From the NCBI GenBank assembly GCA_937899895.1, contig CALBQR010000010.1, positions 1 to 39,907 of the forward strand: a DNA stretch of 39,907 nt, given 5' to 3'. The position numbers were made by a program, and so were the translations under genes. Below, in pieces: positions 31,517-39,907 of the stretch (positions within the stretch are counted from its first letter, which is position 1; the number at the start of each line of letters is the position of its first letter). The notes under the pieces are model-generated. The model saw only the letters and a program-made list of their open reading frames with translations, searched no databases and was not told the DNA's origin. The DNA is from an uncultured Alistipes sp. (GTDB taxonomy: Bacteria > Bacteroidota > Bacteroidia > Bacteroidales > Rikenellaceae).

Positions 31517-33757
31517 TTAATATAGTTTTAGATTTAATTCCTTTGCCTTCATAAGTTCTTCGTGCGAGATACGGAAGCGGTTGATAGACTTACCGCCAAG
31601 CTCCACGCCATTGCGTCTAATATGGTCGCCCTCGCCCTCGGTCGTAATAACGATAGTGCCATAGTCGGTATCCATCTCCACACGCTCGAAACGAGGTGTT
31701 GTGATGGTATAGTATGGCTCGCCGGGGCAGTCGGGATAGATGCCCATCATCGAGAAGACGGCCCACGCCGACATCGTGCCTGTATCATCATTTCCGGGCA
31801 GACCATCGGGCTCGGTGGTGTAGTTCTCGTCAAGCAACCTCCGAACCCACTCCTGCGTAAGATATTCGTAGTCCCTAACACGGCTAAAAAGGTAGGGGTA
31901 GGCGATATCGGGCTCGTTGGTGGGGTCGTAGTGGCCATTCTCGAAGACCCACTCAAGGCGCTCGACAAACTTTTTGCCACCGCCCATAACCTTGATAAGC
32001 CCCTCGATATCGTGAGGCACGAAGAAGGTGTAGTTCCAAGAGCTACCCTCGTGGAAACCTATGGTATTCGAGAAGTTAGCGCCCGCAGCGGGGTCGAAAT
32101 CGCCAACAAACTCGCCACTCTTGTCGATAGGTCGCATAGCGCCATCCTTCACGGAGTAGTAGTTGCGCCAGCCCGAAGCACGGCGCTCCATCTCGCGGGC
32201 AAACTCCTCATCACCCATCTCGCGGGCAAAGGTGGCGAGGGCGTTATCCGCAACATAGTACTCCAAGGCGTGCGACACGGAGTTATCGCCCGACATATCC
32301 TGCGCAAAGACACCCACAGGGATATAACCTCGCTCGATATAGGGGTCGATATCACGACGAATGGGGTTATCCTTGCCCGGCGTTGTTGCCGAGCGCTTCA
32401 TAGCAGCGTAGGCAGCCTCGACATCGAAGTCGCGGATACCCTTGAGGTAGCTATCCACAATCACGGGAATAGCGGGGTCGCCCTCCATCGTAAAGGTCTC
32501 ACGACCATACAGCTCCCAACGAGGCAACCAGCCCCACTCCTTCGACATATCGACCATTGTGCGCACCATATCGCTCTGCCTATCGGGGTAGACCAATGTG
32601 AGTAGCTGGTGTAGGTTGCGGTAGGTATCCCACAACGAGAATACCGTATAGCGGTTGTAACCACTGCCCACCGTGCCACTCTCCATCTTGGGATACTTCG
32701 TATCGACATCGCTAACAATATTGGGGTGTAGGAGTGCGTGGTAGAGGGCTGTATAGAATATCGTGCGGTCGGCATCCGAGCCACCCTCCACACGGATGCG
32801 GCCAAGTGCATTGCGCCAACTACGCTGTGCCCCTAAGAGGGCATCATCAAAGCTTCGCTTGCCACACTCTGCCTCAAGATTTCGGCGAGCACCCTCAATC
32901 GACACATACGATATGCCGACTCTAACCTCGACCTCGGTGCCCGGCTCTACCTCGCCCAACGAGAAGCATACGCCAATATCGTCGCCCATAATCTCGCGCG
33001 AGTAACTTTCAAAAATCTTATACTGACCACTATCGCCAGACCACGCCGCCTCAACACCTGTCATCTCAGGTTGTCTCTTCCAATAGCGCACCTTGGTGGC
33101 AGGCTGTGAGATACGAGCCACAAAATAGACGGGGAATACCGCTTGGTTGGTGTAGCAGAAGGTGCCCAAAAGGCGCATACCCTCAACCTCCGTAGCGCTC
33201 ACCTGACGAAGCATAGCGCCCGACTCGTTCGATAGCGCAGTGCCAAGGTCGATGATGATATTTGCCTCGCCACCCTCATTGAAGGTGTAGCGCTCGACAG
33301 ATGCTCTATCTGTTGCGGTAGCCTCGGCACGAATATTAAACCTATCGTAGGTCGTTGCGTAGTAGCCGGGCTTGGCAACCTCGTCAGAGTAGGTTGAGCC
33401 TCGGAGGGTTGCATCGGCCTGCATTGCACCCGTTGTTGCCATCGTAATAATAGCACCCATCTCAGGGCAACCCACGCCACTCAAAGCGCCGTGAGCAAAG
33501 CCTACGGAATAGTTGTTGCGAATATCGTAAGGCGTTGACCACCAGCGGGTATCCTTGTCGTAGCGGTTAAGCTCCGAGCCTGTAACATTGAACGGCACAA
33601 CGGCCATCATACCGTGAGGCACAACAGCACCCGGGTGCGTTGCCGAGTAGTCGGCAGTGCCGATAAATGGGTCTACATATTTTGTATAGTCAGCCTCCTG
33701 TGCCGAGAGCATCAGGCACGAAAGCAAAAGTGTCAATATGGTTAGTCTAATTCTCAT
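31517..33757 (-). CDS. GH92 family alpha-mannosidase, secreted
   Basis: A 746-residue second GH92 enzyme with a signal peptide (MRIRLTILTLLLSCLMLSAQ) but no lipobox Cys, so probably periplasmic. The N-terminal DYTKYVDPFIGTADYSATHP is the family start. FSLWDTYRNLHQLLTLVYPD, FHEGSSWNYTFFVPHD and GLPGNDDTGTMSAWAVFSMM carry the conserved catalytic-domain positions. It differs strongly from the neighbouring GH92, so this is an old duplication with likely different linkage specificity. Its start overlaps the GH97 stop by 11 nt, and it ends 1 nt before the next gene. Confidence 0.93.
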   Translation of the reverse strand: MRIRLTILTLLLSCLMLSAQEADYTKYVDPFIGTADYSATHPGAVVPHGMMAVVPFNVTGSELNRYDKDTRWWSTPYDIRNNYSVGFAHGALSGVGCPEMGAIITMATTGAMQADATLRGSTYSDEVAKPGYYATTYDRFNIRAEATATDRASVERYTFNEGGEANIIIDLGTALSNESGAMLRQVSATEVEGMRLLGTFCYTNQAVFPVYFVARISQPATKVRYWKRQPEMTGVEAAWSGDSGQYKIFESYSREIMGDDIGVCFSLGEVEPGTEVEVRVGISYVSIEGARRNLEAECGKRSFDDALLGAQRSWRNALGRIRVEGGSDADRTIFYTALYHALLHPNIVSDVDTKYPKMESGTVGSGYNRYTVFSLWDTYRNLHQLLTLVYPDRQSDMVRTMVDMSKEWGWLPRWELYGRETFTMEGDPAIPVIVDSYLKGIRDFDVEAAYAAMKRSATTPGKDNPIRRDIDPYIERGYIPVGVFAQDMSGDNSVSHALEYYVADNALATFAREMGDEEFAREMERRASGWRNYYSVKDGAMRPIDKSGEFVGDFDPAAGANFSNTIGFHEGSSWNYTFFVPHDIEGLIKVMGGGKKFVERLEWVFENGHYDPTNEPDIAYPYLFSRVRDYEYLTQEWVRRLLDENYTTEPDGLPGNDDTGTMSAWAVFSMMGIYPDCPGEPYYTITTPRFERVEMDTDYGTIVITTEGEGDHIRRNGVELGGKSINRFRISHEELMKAKELNLKLY

Positions 33758-35846
33758 CTCTTATAAATTTATGTTTCCCACCCTTTTTCCATCTGGCGTG
33801 GCCCATAAGATAGTTACCTTTTAACCTTACCACAAAGCCACCACCTGCGGGCATATCAATCTTAAACTTTCCACGGCACTCACTATATTTCTCAAGGGGA
33901 ACTACAATATGCTTATACTCCGTGGGAGTCTCCCCATCGACATACATCTCAATATATTCGGCAAGAAAGATAATAGAGATGTCCATCTGAAACTCAACGC
34001 TTCGCGCCTTGTTGCCATTCAAACCCGCAAAATAGACATCTGTACTACCATCGCCATCGGGATTGTAGTCCTCTTGAAAACCTACGACATACTCGCCAAC
34101 CTCACCTTGCAGAAGATAAGGTTTACCCATATCGGTAGGAATATCGGCAAGTAACTTGGTAAACTCAGGCTCTGCCTCATACGCCGTAGGCGAGTCGCAA
34201 AGCATTGCAAGAGGCTGATTATACAGCACATACATTGCTAACTGGTGGCATCGTGTGCCTTGGCTCATTGGGCGTGAGTAGTTTGGCTCAAAATTCGCTC
34301 TTGAGGCATTGCGCATAGCGCCCGGTGTGTAGTCCACAGGGCCTGCCGCATTGCGGATAAAGGGTATCGTAACATCGTAGGTCAGCTGGTCGTGCTCCCT
34401 GCCGAGCCACTTCATTGTCTCAAGTCCGTGAACGCCCTCGAAATTTATAGCGTTGGGATAGGTATATTGCAATCCCGTAGGCTTATAAACACCGTGATAA
34501 TCAACGAGCATATGGTATTTTGCCGCTATCTCCGCAAGGTCATAAACAAAGCGCACCATCTCTTGGTCATCGCGGTCGAGGAAGTCTACCTTCCACCCCT
34601 TAACGCCCATCTCGGAGTAGTGCTTGCACAGCCCCTCGATGTCGCGGTTGAGTGCCCAGTAGCCTGCCCAGAGAATGATGCCCACGCCACGCTCCTCGCC
34701 GTAAGCAACTAACTCAGGGATATCTATCTCAGGCACAACCTGCATTAGGTCTGCCTGACCCTTAACCGACCACCCCTCGTCAAGAATAACATACTCGATG
34801 CCGTAGCGTGAGGCAAAGTCGATATAATACTTATATGTCTGGTTGTTGATACCCGGCTTGAAATCTACGCCCTCCAAGCCCCAGTCGTTCCACCACTCCC
34901 AGGCCACCTTGCCAGGCTTAATCCACGAGGTATCCTCGATACGGCACTCATCGGCAAGCTCCCATACAAGGGTGTTGTTGGCAACATCTCTATCCTCCTT
35001 GCCTACGGCAACAACACGCCAAGGGAAGGTACGCCTACCCTTGCACTCGGCAATATAGGGTTTGCGACTCTTGACCATACCCTGCAACATATTGTAACCG
35101 CCACGCTCCACCTCATCGGGCACAGGGGCAAACTCGGTATCTATCGTGCCATCTTGGTCGCGATTCGAGAAAAACATACCGGGGTAATCCTCAAGGTTAG
35201 CCTCTGAAATCCAAAATTTTAGGCCCTTATGCTCCAAGAATATAGGAGCGAAAATCAACCTGCGCCAGTCGATGTCCTTAAGTTTCGTAATCGAGTAGAT
35301 ATTCTCAAACGAGGTCTCAAACTGCGTAGCGTAGTCCGAGGTGGCATCGGGTCGGAAATTGACATAGGGAATCCACGCCTTGTCGTTGGCATCAAACGAG
35401 AACTCCGCCAACTCATCGACAACGGTAAACTCCTCGTCTATGTTCGAGATAAAGCGGTAGGCAACGCCATCATCGCAGACACGCAACTCTACACTGTAAT
35501 CGCCAAAATCTACAATGGCGCTATCGTAGATATCGTAGGAGTCATACTCCCCCGTTGGCACAACCTTCGCATCGCGGATATTCTCGCCCCAAACGCCCTT
35601 AGATGTGGTCATCTTAAGGCGCGAGGGTGCCATAATCTCCTTGCGCGTGTCGCCATTTTCCTTTACGCCATAGCCTATCGACCAACGAAGTGAGCCATCA
35701 CTCCAGTCGAGGGTGATGGAGGGATAATCATTGATATCCATATACCACTCGTTGCGTCTTACCTCAACACGGCGCTCCTCGCCGAAGGCATAGCCCACAG
35801 AGAGAACTGCAACGATAAATATAGCAAGCAACCTTCTCATAATCAT
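33747..35846 (-). CDS. GH97 family alpha-glycosidase
   Basis: A 699-residue enzyme with signal peptide MIMRRLLAIFIVAVLSVGYA. An N-terminal beta-super-sandwich (about 25-270), a TIM barrel (about 280-540) and a C-terminal beta domain are in the GH97 order. GKVAWEWWNDWGLEGVDFKP, EYVILDEGWSVKGQADLMQV and GWKVDFLDRDDQEM are family segments. The Asp in WKVDF is at the position used as nucleophile in retaining GH97 alpha-galactosidases, suggesting a retaining enzyme, tentatively. The start at 35846 overlaps the rlmN stop as ATGA; an alternative ATG is at 35840. It overlaps the next GH92 by 11 nt. Confidence 0.92.
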   Translation of the reverse strand: MIMRRLLAIFIVAVLSVGYAFGEERRVEVRRNEWYMDINDYPSITLDWSDGSLRWSIGYGVKENGDTRKEIMAPSRLKMTTSKGVWGENIRDAKVVPTGEYDSYDIYDSAIVDFGDYSVELRVCDDGVAYRFISNIDEEFTVVDELAEFSFDANDKAWIPYVNFRPDATSDYATQFETSFENIYSITKLKDIDWRRLIFAPIFLEHKGLKFWISEANLEDYPGMFFSNRDQDGTIDTEFAPVPDEVERGGYNMLQGMVKSRKPYIAECKGRRTFPWRVVAVGKEDRDVANNTLVWELADECRIEDTSWIKPGKVAWEWWNDWGLEGVDFKPGINNQTYKYYIDFASRYGIEYVILDEGWSVKGQADLMQVVPEIDIPELVAYGEERGVGIILWAGYWALNRDIEGLCKHYSEMGVKGWKVDFLDRDDQEMVRFVYDLAEIAAKYHMLVDYHGVYKPTGLQYTYPNAINFEGVHGLETMKWLGREHDQLTYDVTIPFIRNAAGPVDYTPGAMRNASRANFEPNYSRPMSQGTRCHQLAMYVLYNQPLAMLCDSPTAYEAEPEFTKLLADIPTDMGKPYLLQGEVGEYVVGFQEDYNPDGDGSTDVYFAGLNGNKARSVEFQMDISIIFLAEYIEMYVDGETPTEYKHIVVPLEKYSECRGKFKIDMPAGGGFVVRLKGNYLMGHARWKKGGKHKFIRDEN

Positions 35847-36871
35847 CTTTTTTCGGCAGTTGATAATAGACCACACGCCGCCTCGATATCCTCGCCACGC
35901 GATGCACGCAGGGTGGTTTGGATACCGCGCTTGGTGAGCGTATCACGAAACTCGATAATTCGCTCCAACGGTGGAGAGAAGAATGGCGAATCGGGAATAC
36001 GGTGGAAGCGGATAAGGTTGATACGGCACTTGATACCATCTAAGAGGCGCGAAAGCTCCTTGATATGGCGTGCGGAGCAGTTCATATCCTCCAACACGAT
36101 ATACTCAAACGAGACTCGGCGCTGGTGTGTAAAGTCGTAGCGGCGAAGAATATCGCACACCTCCTTAATCGAGTAGGCATTCTCTATTGGCATAATCTCA
36201 CGGCGCTCCTCAGGGAAGGGGTTGTGCAACGACACTGCAAGGTGCACCTTCGACTCATCGAGCAATCGGGGCAGGTTCTTCGCCACACCCGCTGTCGAGA
36301 CGGTGATGCGTGTAGGCGACCACGCCAAGCCCCACTCCGAGGTGAGGATGTCGAGCGTGCGCAGAAGGTTGTCGATATTATCCAACGGCTCGCCCATACC
36401 CATAAAGACAAGGTTGGTGAGCCTATCGCGTTCAGGGATAGAGATTATCTGGTTGAGAATCTCGGTGGCGGGGAGCTGATGACGAAAGCCCATACGCCCC
36501 GTAGCGCAAAATTTGCACCCCATACGGCAACCCGCTTGCGAAGATACACAGAGGGTCATACGCTCACCATCGGGGATAAGCGCCGACTCGATATATTCGC
36601 CCTCGGAGGTACGGAAGAGGTACTTTTTGGTGCCATCAGACGATGTCGATACCTTGAGAGGTGCCGACAAGCCGAGGTCGCAACGCTCCTTCAGCTTTTC
36701 GCGTGCCACCTTCGAGAGGTTGGTCATATCATCAATCGTGCCTACGAAGCGCTTGTAGAGCCATTGTGCGATCTGCTTGGCGGCAAATCGTGGCAATTCG
36801 AGCTCCTTGGTGAGCATCTCCAACTCACTAAGCGAGGCGCCATATAGCATAGTTCGGGGGTTGGTACTCAT
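35843..36871 (-). CDS. rlmN: Dual-specificity rRNA/tRNA methyltransferase RlmN
   Basis: A 342-residue radical SAM enzyme that methylates C2 of A2503 in 23S rRNA and A37 in some tRNAs. The CX3CX2C cluster motif is CRMGCKFC with Cys at 115, 119 and 122. The C-terminal catalytic Cys is in SRGEDIEAACGLL, and GMGEPLDNIDNLL and LAVSLHNPFPEERREIMPIE are family segments. The ATG at 36871 is chosen over a GTG 12 nt upstream; a -7 box lies 22 nt before it. It is the first gene of the unit and its stop overlaps the GH97 start by 4 nt. Confidence 0.96.
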   Translation of the reverse strand: MSTNPRTMLYGASLSELEMLTKELELPRFAAKQIAQWLYKRFVGTIDDMTNLSKVAREKLKERCDLGLSAPLKVSTSSDGTKKYLFRTSEGEYIESALIPDGERMTLCVSSQAGCRMGCKFCATGRMGFRHQLPATEILNQIISIPERDRLTNLVFMGMGEPLDNIDNLLRTLDILTSEWGLAWSPTRITVSTAGVAKNLPRLLDESKVHLAVSLHNPFPEERREIMPIENAYSIKEVCDILRRYDFTHQRRVSFEYIVLEDMNCSARHIKELSRLLDGIKCRINLIRFHRIPDSPFFSPPLERIIEFRDTLTKRGIQTTLRASRGEDIEAACGLLSTAEKR

Positions 36872-36893
36872 AAACAAATCCACTAATCGACTA

Positions 36894-36901
36894 CAAATTT
36901 A
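36894..36901 (-). promoter_or_regulatory. -7 element of the rlmN-GH97-GH92-GH92 unit
   Basis: On the minus strand TAAATTTG fits TAnnTTTG, 22 nt before the rlmN ATG. No further promoter is visible inside the 7.5-kb unit, where genes overlap or abut. Confidence 0.5.
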
Positions 36902-36928
36902 GTGAAAAATAAATATTTTTCCACCTGA

Positions 36929-36962
36929 TTTGATATTTTTTGAATTTTTATATGTATATTTG
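36929..36962 (+). promoter_or_regulatory. Promoter of tonB
   Basis: TTTG (36929-36932), a 22-nt spacer and TATATTTG (36955-36962). The transcript would have a leader of about 75 nt. The leader begins with an 18-nt alternating purine-pyrimidine stretch (36972-36989). Confidence 0.6.
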
Positions 36963-37043
36963 CATAGCAAAGTGCGCGCGTGCGTATGTCTGTGCCACAC
37001 ACTTTCGAGGATAAGTTACTAAAAACTAAAAAATTAACTATAA

Positions 37044-37733
37044 ATGGAGATTAAGAAATCACCCAAAGCGGATCTTGAGAACAAGAAGTCGCTTTACCTG
37101 ATGATTGGTCTGGTGATCGCTCTCGGTATCACAGGCCTTGCATTGTCTATCAGCTCTAAGCCTGTGGCAGGCGAGTACAAGCCACCCAAGAAGGAGACTA
37201 CCGAGGTTGAGCAGATTGACAACACCCGTCAGGACCAGCCAGAGACACCTCCTGAGCAGCAGAAGGCACAGGCTCAGGTGGTAACCGATGTCCTCAACAT
37301 CGTATCTAACGACCAGAAGATTGAGACCAACATCGTATTTGCTGACGATGCAGACGACTTCGACGACTTCGATATCATCATCGAGGAGAAGGAGGAGGAG
37401 ATCGAGGAGGAGGAGATCTTCGTTAATGCTGAGGAGATGCCCACATTCCAGGGTGGTGATCTTTCGAAGTTCCGTAACTGGGTACAGAGCAATGTTAAGT
37501 ATCCCCAGATTGCATTGGAGAACGGCATCCAGGGTAATGTAGTTATCAAGTTCGTCGTAGAGAAGGACGGTAAGCTCTCTAACATTCAGGTACTTCAGTC
37601 GCCCGATAAGACCTTGTCGGAGGCAGCTATCGCAGTATTGCAGAAGTCTCCTAAGTGGAAGCCCGGTAAGCAGCGTAACAAGCCTGTGCGTGTTACCTAC
37701 ACCCTTCCCGTATCGTTCCGTATCCAGAACTAA
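37044..37733 (+). CDS. TonB family energy transducer
   Basis: A 229-residue inner-membrane-anchored protein. The membrane helix is at about 17-36 (LYLMIGLVIALGITGLALSI). A periplasmic linker follows with a few Pro and a very acidic stretch (about 102-128, DDFDDFDIIIEEKEEEIEEE). The C-terminal TonB domain (about 135-229) has EMPTFQGGDLSKFRNWVQSN, YPQIALENGIQGNVVIKFVV and WKPGKQRNKPVRVTYTLPV. It couples the proton gradient to SusC-type outer-membrane transporters. No ExbB/ExbD gene is next to it. It has its own promoter and terminator. Confidence 0.92.
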   Translation: MEIKKSPKADLENKKSLYLMIGLVIALGITGLALSISSKPVAGEYKPPKKETTEVEQIDNTRQDQPETPPEQQKAQAQVVTDVLNIVSNDQKIETNIVFADDADDFDDFDIIIEEKEEEIEEEEIFVNAEEMPTFQGGDLSKFRNWVQSNVKYPQIALENGIQGNVVIKFVVEKDGKLSNIQVLQSPDKTLSEAAIAVLQKSPKWKPGKQRNKPVRVTYTLPVSFRIQN

Positions 37734-37753
37734 TAACTCTTGGAGAAGGTTTA

Positions 37754-37790
37754 GGGGTTGTCCGGCGAAAAATTCGGACAGCCCCTTTTT
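37754..37790 (+). terminator. tonB terminator
   Basis: GGGGTTGTCCG (37754-37764) pairs with CGGACAGCCCC (37775-37785; one G-T pair) and is followed by a T-run. A strong intrinsic terminator 20 nt after the tonB stop. Confidence 0.88.
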
Positions 37791-37805
37791 ATTCTTTAGC
37801 CCTCG

Positions 37806-37853
37806 TTTGGGTAACCTATTGTGGCATAGTTTTCGGGGCTGAGCCCACTATGC
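37806..37853 (+). promoter_or_regulatory. Possible hflX promoter with hairpin
   Basis: TTTG (37806-37809), 17 nt, then TAGTTTTC (37827-37834, one base off consensus). GCATAGT (37824-37830) and ACTATGC (37847-37853) enclose a second stem GGGC-TGA-GCCC. The left arm overlaps the -7 box. The hflX ATG is 28 nt further on. Confidence 0.4.
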
Positions 37854-37881
37854 AAAGTAAACATACCTATATTATATATAG

Positions 37882-39114
37882 ATGAAAGAGGAGAAGCAAG
37901 ATAAGCCTAAGGCGCCACGAGGCCCACAGCCCACAGTCGAGGAGCGCGAGATTCGTGCTGTGCTGGTTGCCGTAATCCGCGACAGCCAAAACCCCGCTAC
38001 GGCGATGGAGTACCTCGACGAGCTGGAGTTTCTGGCCGAGACCGCCGACATCAAGACCGTGAAGCGCTTCACACAGCGCCTGCCACAGCCAATGTCGAAA
38101 ATCTATGTCGGCCCCGGCAAGCTTGAGGAGATTGCGCTATGGTGCAAAGAGAATGAGATTGATGTCGCCATCTTCGATGACGAGTTATCGCCCGCGCAGA
38201 CACGCAACATCGAGCAGGCTATGCCCTGCCGTGTTATCGACCGCACACGCCTGATTCTCGACATCTTTATGTCGCGTGCCCAGACCGCATACGCCAAGAC
38301 ACAGGTGGAGTTGGCGCACAACGAGTATATGTTGCCCCGCTTGGCTGGCCTCTGGACACACCTTGAGCGTCAGCGAGGTGGTACAGGTACTCGTGGTGGT
38401 GCAGGTGAGCGCGAGATTGAGACCGATAGGCGTATTGTGCGCAACCGCATCACAAAGCTCAAGGAGGACCTAAAGAAGATTGACCGCCAGATGGCCGTTC
38501 AGCGCTCCAACCGAGGCAATATGGTGCGTGTGGCGTTAGTGGGATATACCAATGTCGGCAAGTCTACGCTTATGAACCTGCTCTCGAAGAGCGAGGTGTT
38601 TGCCGAGAATAAGCTCTTTGCAACACTCGACACCACAGTGCGCAAGGTGGTATTCGACAACCTACCCTTCCTAATGTCCGACACCGTAGGTTTCATTCGC
38701 AAGCTCCCAACACAGCTTATCGAGTCGTTCAAATCGACACTCGACGAGGTGCGCGAGGCAGACTTGCTGCTGCACGTGGTGGATATCTCGCACCCCGGCT
38801 TCGAGGACCAGATAGCGGTGGTAAAGCAGACCTTGGCGGATATTGGCGCTGGCGACAAGCCCACATTCTTAGTATTCAACAAGATAGATGCCTACACCTA
38901 TACACCCAAAGAGGAAGACGACCTAACGCCCGCCACAAAAGAAAACCTCTCGCTTGACGACCTTAAGCAGAGCTGGATAGCTAAGGCCAACACGCCCTGC
39001 ATCTTTATCTCGGCTATTGACAAGGTAGGTATCGAGAAGCTCCGCTCCGACCTCTACGGTATGGTGCGCGAGATTCACGCGGGTCGCTATCCGTTCAACA
39101 ACTTCCTCTACTAA
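37882..39114 (+). CDS. hflX: GTPase HflX
   Basis: A 410-residue ribosome-associated GTPase that splits stalled 70S ribosomes in stress. The N-terminal HflX domain has FTQRLPQPMSKIYVGPGKLE and VIDRTRLILDIFMSRAQTAY. A Gly-rich linker with RQRGGTGTRGGAGEREIE precedes a coiled coil. The G domain has G1 GYTNVGKST, G3 DTVGFIRKLP and G4 NKID. A short C-terminal tail ends RYPFNNFLY. The length matches the family. upp lies 27 nt downstream on the same strand. Confidence 0.95.
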   Translation: MKEEKQDKPKAPRGPQPTVEEREIRAVLVAVIRDSQNPATAMEYLDELEFLAETADIKTVKRFTQRLPQPMSKIYVGPGKLEEIALWCKENEIDVAIFDDELSPAQTRNIEQAMPCRVIDRTRLILDIFMSRAQTAYAKTQVELAHNEYMLPRLAGLWTHLERQRGGTGTRGGAGEREIETDRRIVRNRITKLKEDLKKIDRQMAVQRSNRGNMVRVALVGYTNVGKSTLMNLLSKSEVFAENKLFATLDTTVRKVVFDNLPFLMSDTVGFIRKLPTQLIESFKSTLDEVREADLLLHVVDISHPGFEDQIAVVKQTLADIGAGDKPTFLVFNKIDAYTYTPKEEDDLTPATKENLSLDDLKQSWIAKANTPCIFISAIDKVGIEKLRSDLYGMVREIHAGRYPFNNFLY

Positions 39115-39141
39115 ACGACTAATAACCAAACATTTGATGCT

Positions 39142-39795
39142 ATGGTAACGATACTCAACAAGCAGAACACAATCCTGAATAAGTTTCTCGCCGAGATGCG
39201 CGATAGGTCTATTCAGCGTGACTCTATGCGCTTCCGCCGTAATATGGAGCGTGTAGCCGAGATTATGGCCTACGAGATATCAAAGAGGCTAAACTACAAG
39301 ACACGAATGGTCGAGACACCGCTCGGCATCGCTGCCGTAGAGGAGATCTCGGATAAGATTGTTATCGCTACAATCCTGCGTGCCGGCCTACCCTTCCATC
39401 AGGGCTTCCTCAACTACTTCGATGATGCGGACAACGGCTTCGTGTCGGCATACCGCAAGAGTCGCCCCGATGGCTCGTTTGTGGTCGATGTGGAGTATGT
39501 ATCGACCTCATCACTCAAGGGCAAGACCCTGATTTTGGTAGACCCTATGCTCGCTACGGGCACATCGCTGATGCTTGTATACGATGCGTTGGTGCGCCGT
39601 GCGGGTGAGCCTGAGCACACCCACTTTGCTGCAGCCTTCGCCTCGGAGCAGGGTGTGGATTATGTCTTGAAGCACACCTCACCAGAGAAGTGCACCCTGT
39701 GGTGCGCAGCCGTAGATGAGGAGCTCACCTCGAAGTCGTATATCGTGCCCGGCATTGGTGATGCCGGCGACTTAGCATACGGCGTGAAGTTGTAA
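39142..39795 (+). CDS. upp: Uracil phosphoribosyltransferase
   Basis: A 217-residue cytoplasmic salvage enzyme making UMP from uracil and PRPP. The PRPP loop is VDPMLATGTS (about 133-142), and the uracil-binding end is PGIGDAGDLAYGVKL. The N-terminal half contains ILRAGLPFHQGFLNYF. Length is as expected (about 210). It follows hflX by 27 nt and is ended by a strong terminator. Confidence 0.95.
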   Translation: MVTILNKQNTILNKFLAEMRDRSIQRDSMRFRRNMERVAEIMAYEISKRLNYKTRMVETPLGIAAVEEISDKIVIATILRAGLPFHQGFLNYFDDADNGFVSAYRKSRPDGSFVVDVEYVSTSSLKGKTLILVDPMLATGTSLMLVYDALVRRAGEPEHTHFAAAFASEQGVDYVLKHTSPEKCTLWCAAVDEELTSKSYIVPGIGDAGDLAYGVKL

Positions 39796-39800
39796 GAGAG

Positions 39801-39840
39801 AACAAAGAGCAAAGACTTTTGGGTCTTTGCTCTTTGTTTT
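39801..39840 (+). terminator. upp terminator
   Basis: AACAAAGAGCAAAGAC (39801-39816) pairs perfectly with the 16 nt at 39823-39838 around a 6-nt loop, ending in a T-run. It lies 5 nt after the stop codon. Confidence 0.92.
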
Positions 39841-39865
39841 AGTTGTTAGTTGTTAGTTGTTAGAT
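39841..39865 (+). repeat. GTTAGTT-type short tandem repeat
   Basis: Three tandem TTGTTAG units directly after the upp terminator, the same unit as at 17071-17106 and 17216-17256. Confidence 0.6.
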
Positions 39866-39907
39866 TAGGACCAGTAAGACGATAAGACGATAGGACCAAT
39901 AAGACGA
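39866..39907 (+). repeat. Tandem repeat TAGGACCARTAAGACGA, cut by the window edge
   Basis: A 17-nt unit occurs at 39866-39882 and 39891-39907 (one base different), separated by a partial TAAGACGA (39883-39890). The array probably continues beyond the window. Confidence 0.65.

Noticed and set aside
37368..37430. Acidic, Glu-rich stretch of TonB as a novelty
   Set aside because: Acidic linkers of this kind are, as far as I recall, common in Bacteroidetes TonB homologues.

Overview
The window looks like chromosomal DNA of a gut-type Bacteroidales bacterium, probably Alistipes-like (family Rikenellaceae). This is inferred from Bacteroidetes-type promoters (TAnnTTTG at -7 with TTG or TTTG near -33), few Shine-Dalgarno-like leaders, a V-type ATPase operon with a DUF2764 gene, a DUF4301 protein, GH92/GH97 glycosidases with signal peptides, and many lipoprotein signals. 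No phage, plasmid, transposase or CRISPR array was found.

Layout. 1-1614 (minus): start of a V-type ATPase operon (E, DUF2764, A). 1916-3358 (minus): DUF4301 protein. 3494-7793 (plus): tight housekeeping run murB, tilS, holA and a degenerate class IV aminotransferase-fold protein. 7867-11203 (plus): accessory-looking stretch with a membrane-anchored coiled-coil protein, an AT-rich acyltransferase gene, tRNA-Leu(CAA) and a retropepsin-like/PDZ lipoprotein. 11295-14784 (minus): M16 peptidase lipoprotein and a DUF456 membrane protein. 15039-17066 (plus): dipeptidyl-peptidase III-type lipoprotein. 17330-22250 (minus): dnaX, tyrS, folB and an NSS transporter. 22416-25189: AAA/DUF4143 ATPase (minus) divergent from a metallophosphoesterase (plus). 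25207-29166 (minus): yitT, priA, comF. 29338-36871 (minus): overlapping operon rlmN, GH97, GH92, GH92. 37044-39795 (plus): tonB, hflX, upp. The window ends in short tandem repeats.

How the genes work together. Three lipoprotein or envelope peptidases of unrelated families (retropepsin-like, M16, M49) lie between 9992 and 17066 and suggest envelope peptide turnover. The GH97/GH92/GH92 cluster would trim alpha-linked hexoses and alpha-mannosides from host-type glycans. It has no SusC/SusD pair and is translationally tied to rlmN. TonB downstream could energise SusC-type importers encoded elsewhere.

Strongest observations. (1) dnaX contains a run of ten A residues exactly at the domain III/IV boundary, and both slipped frames stop within four codons, which would make a gamma-like short subunit. 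(2) An abrupt change in codon choice and GATC density falls inside the DPP III gene near 16320, so the window is compositionally two pieces. (3) A 9-G tract sits in the promoter spacer of the retropepsin gene. (4) The class IV aminotransferase homologue has lost its PLP-binding residues. All counts given here were made by eye.
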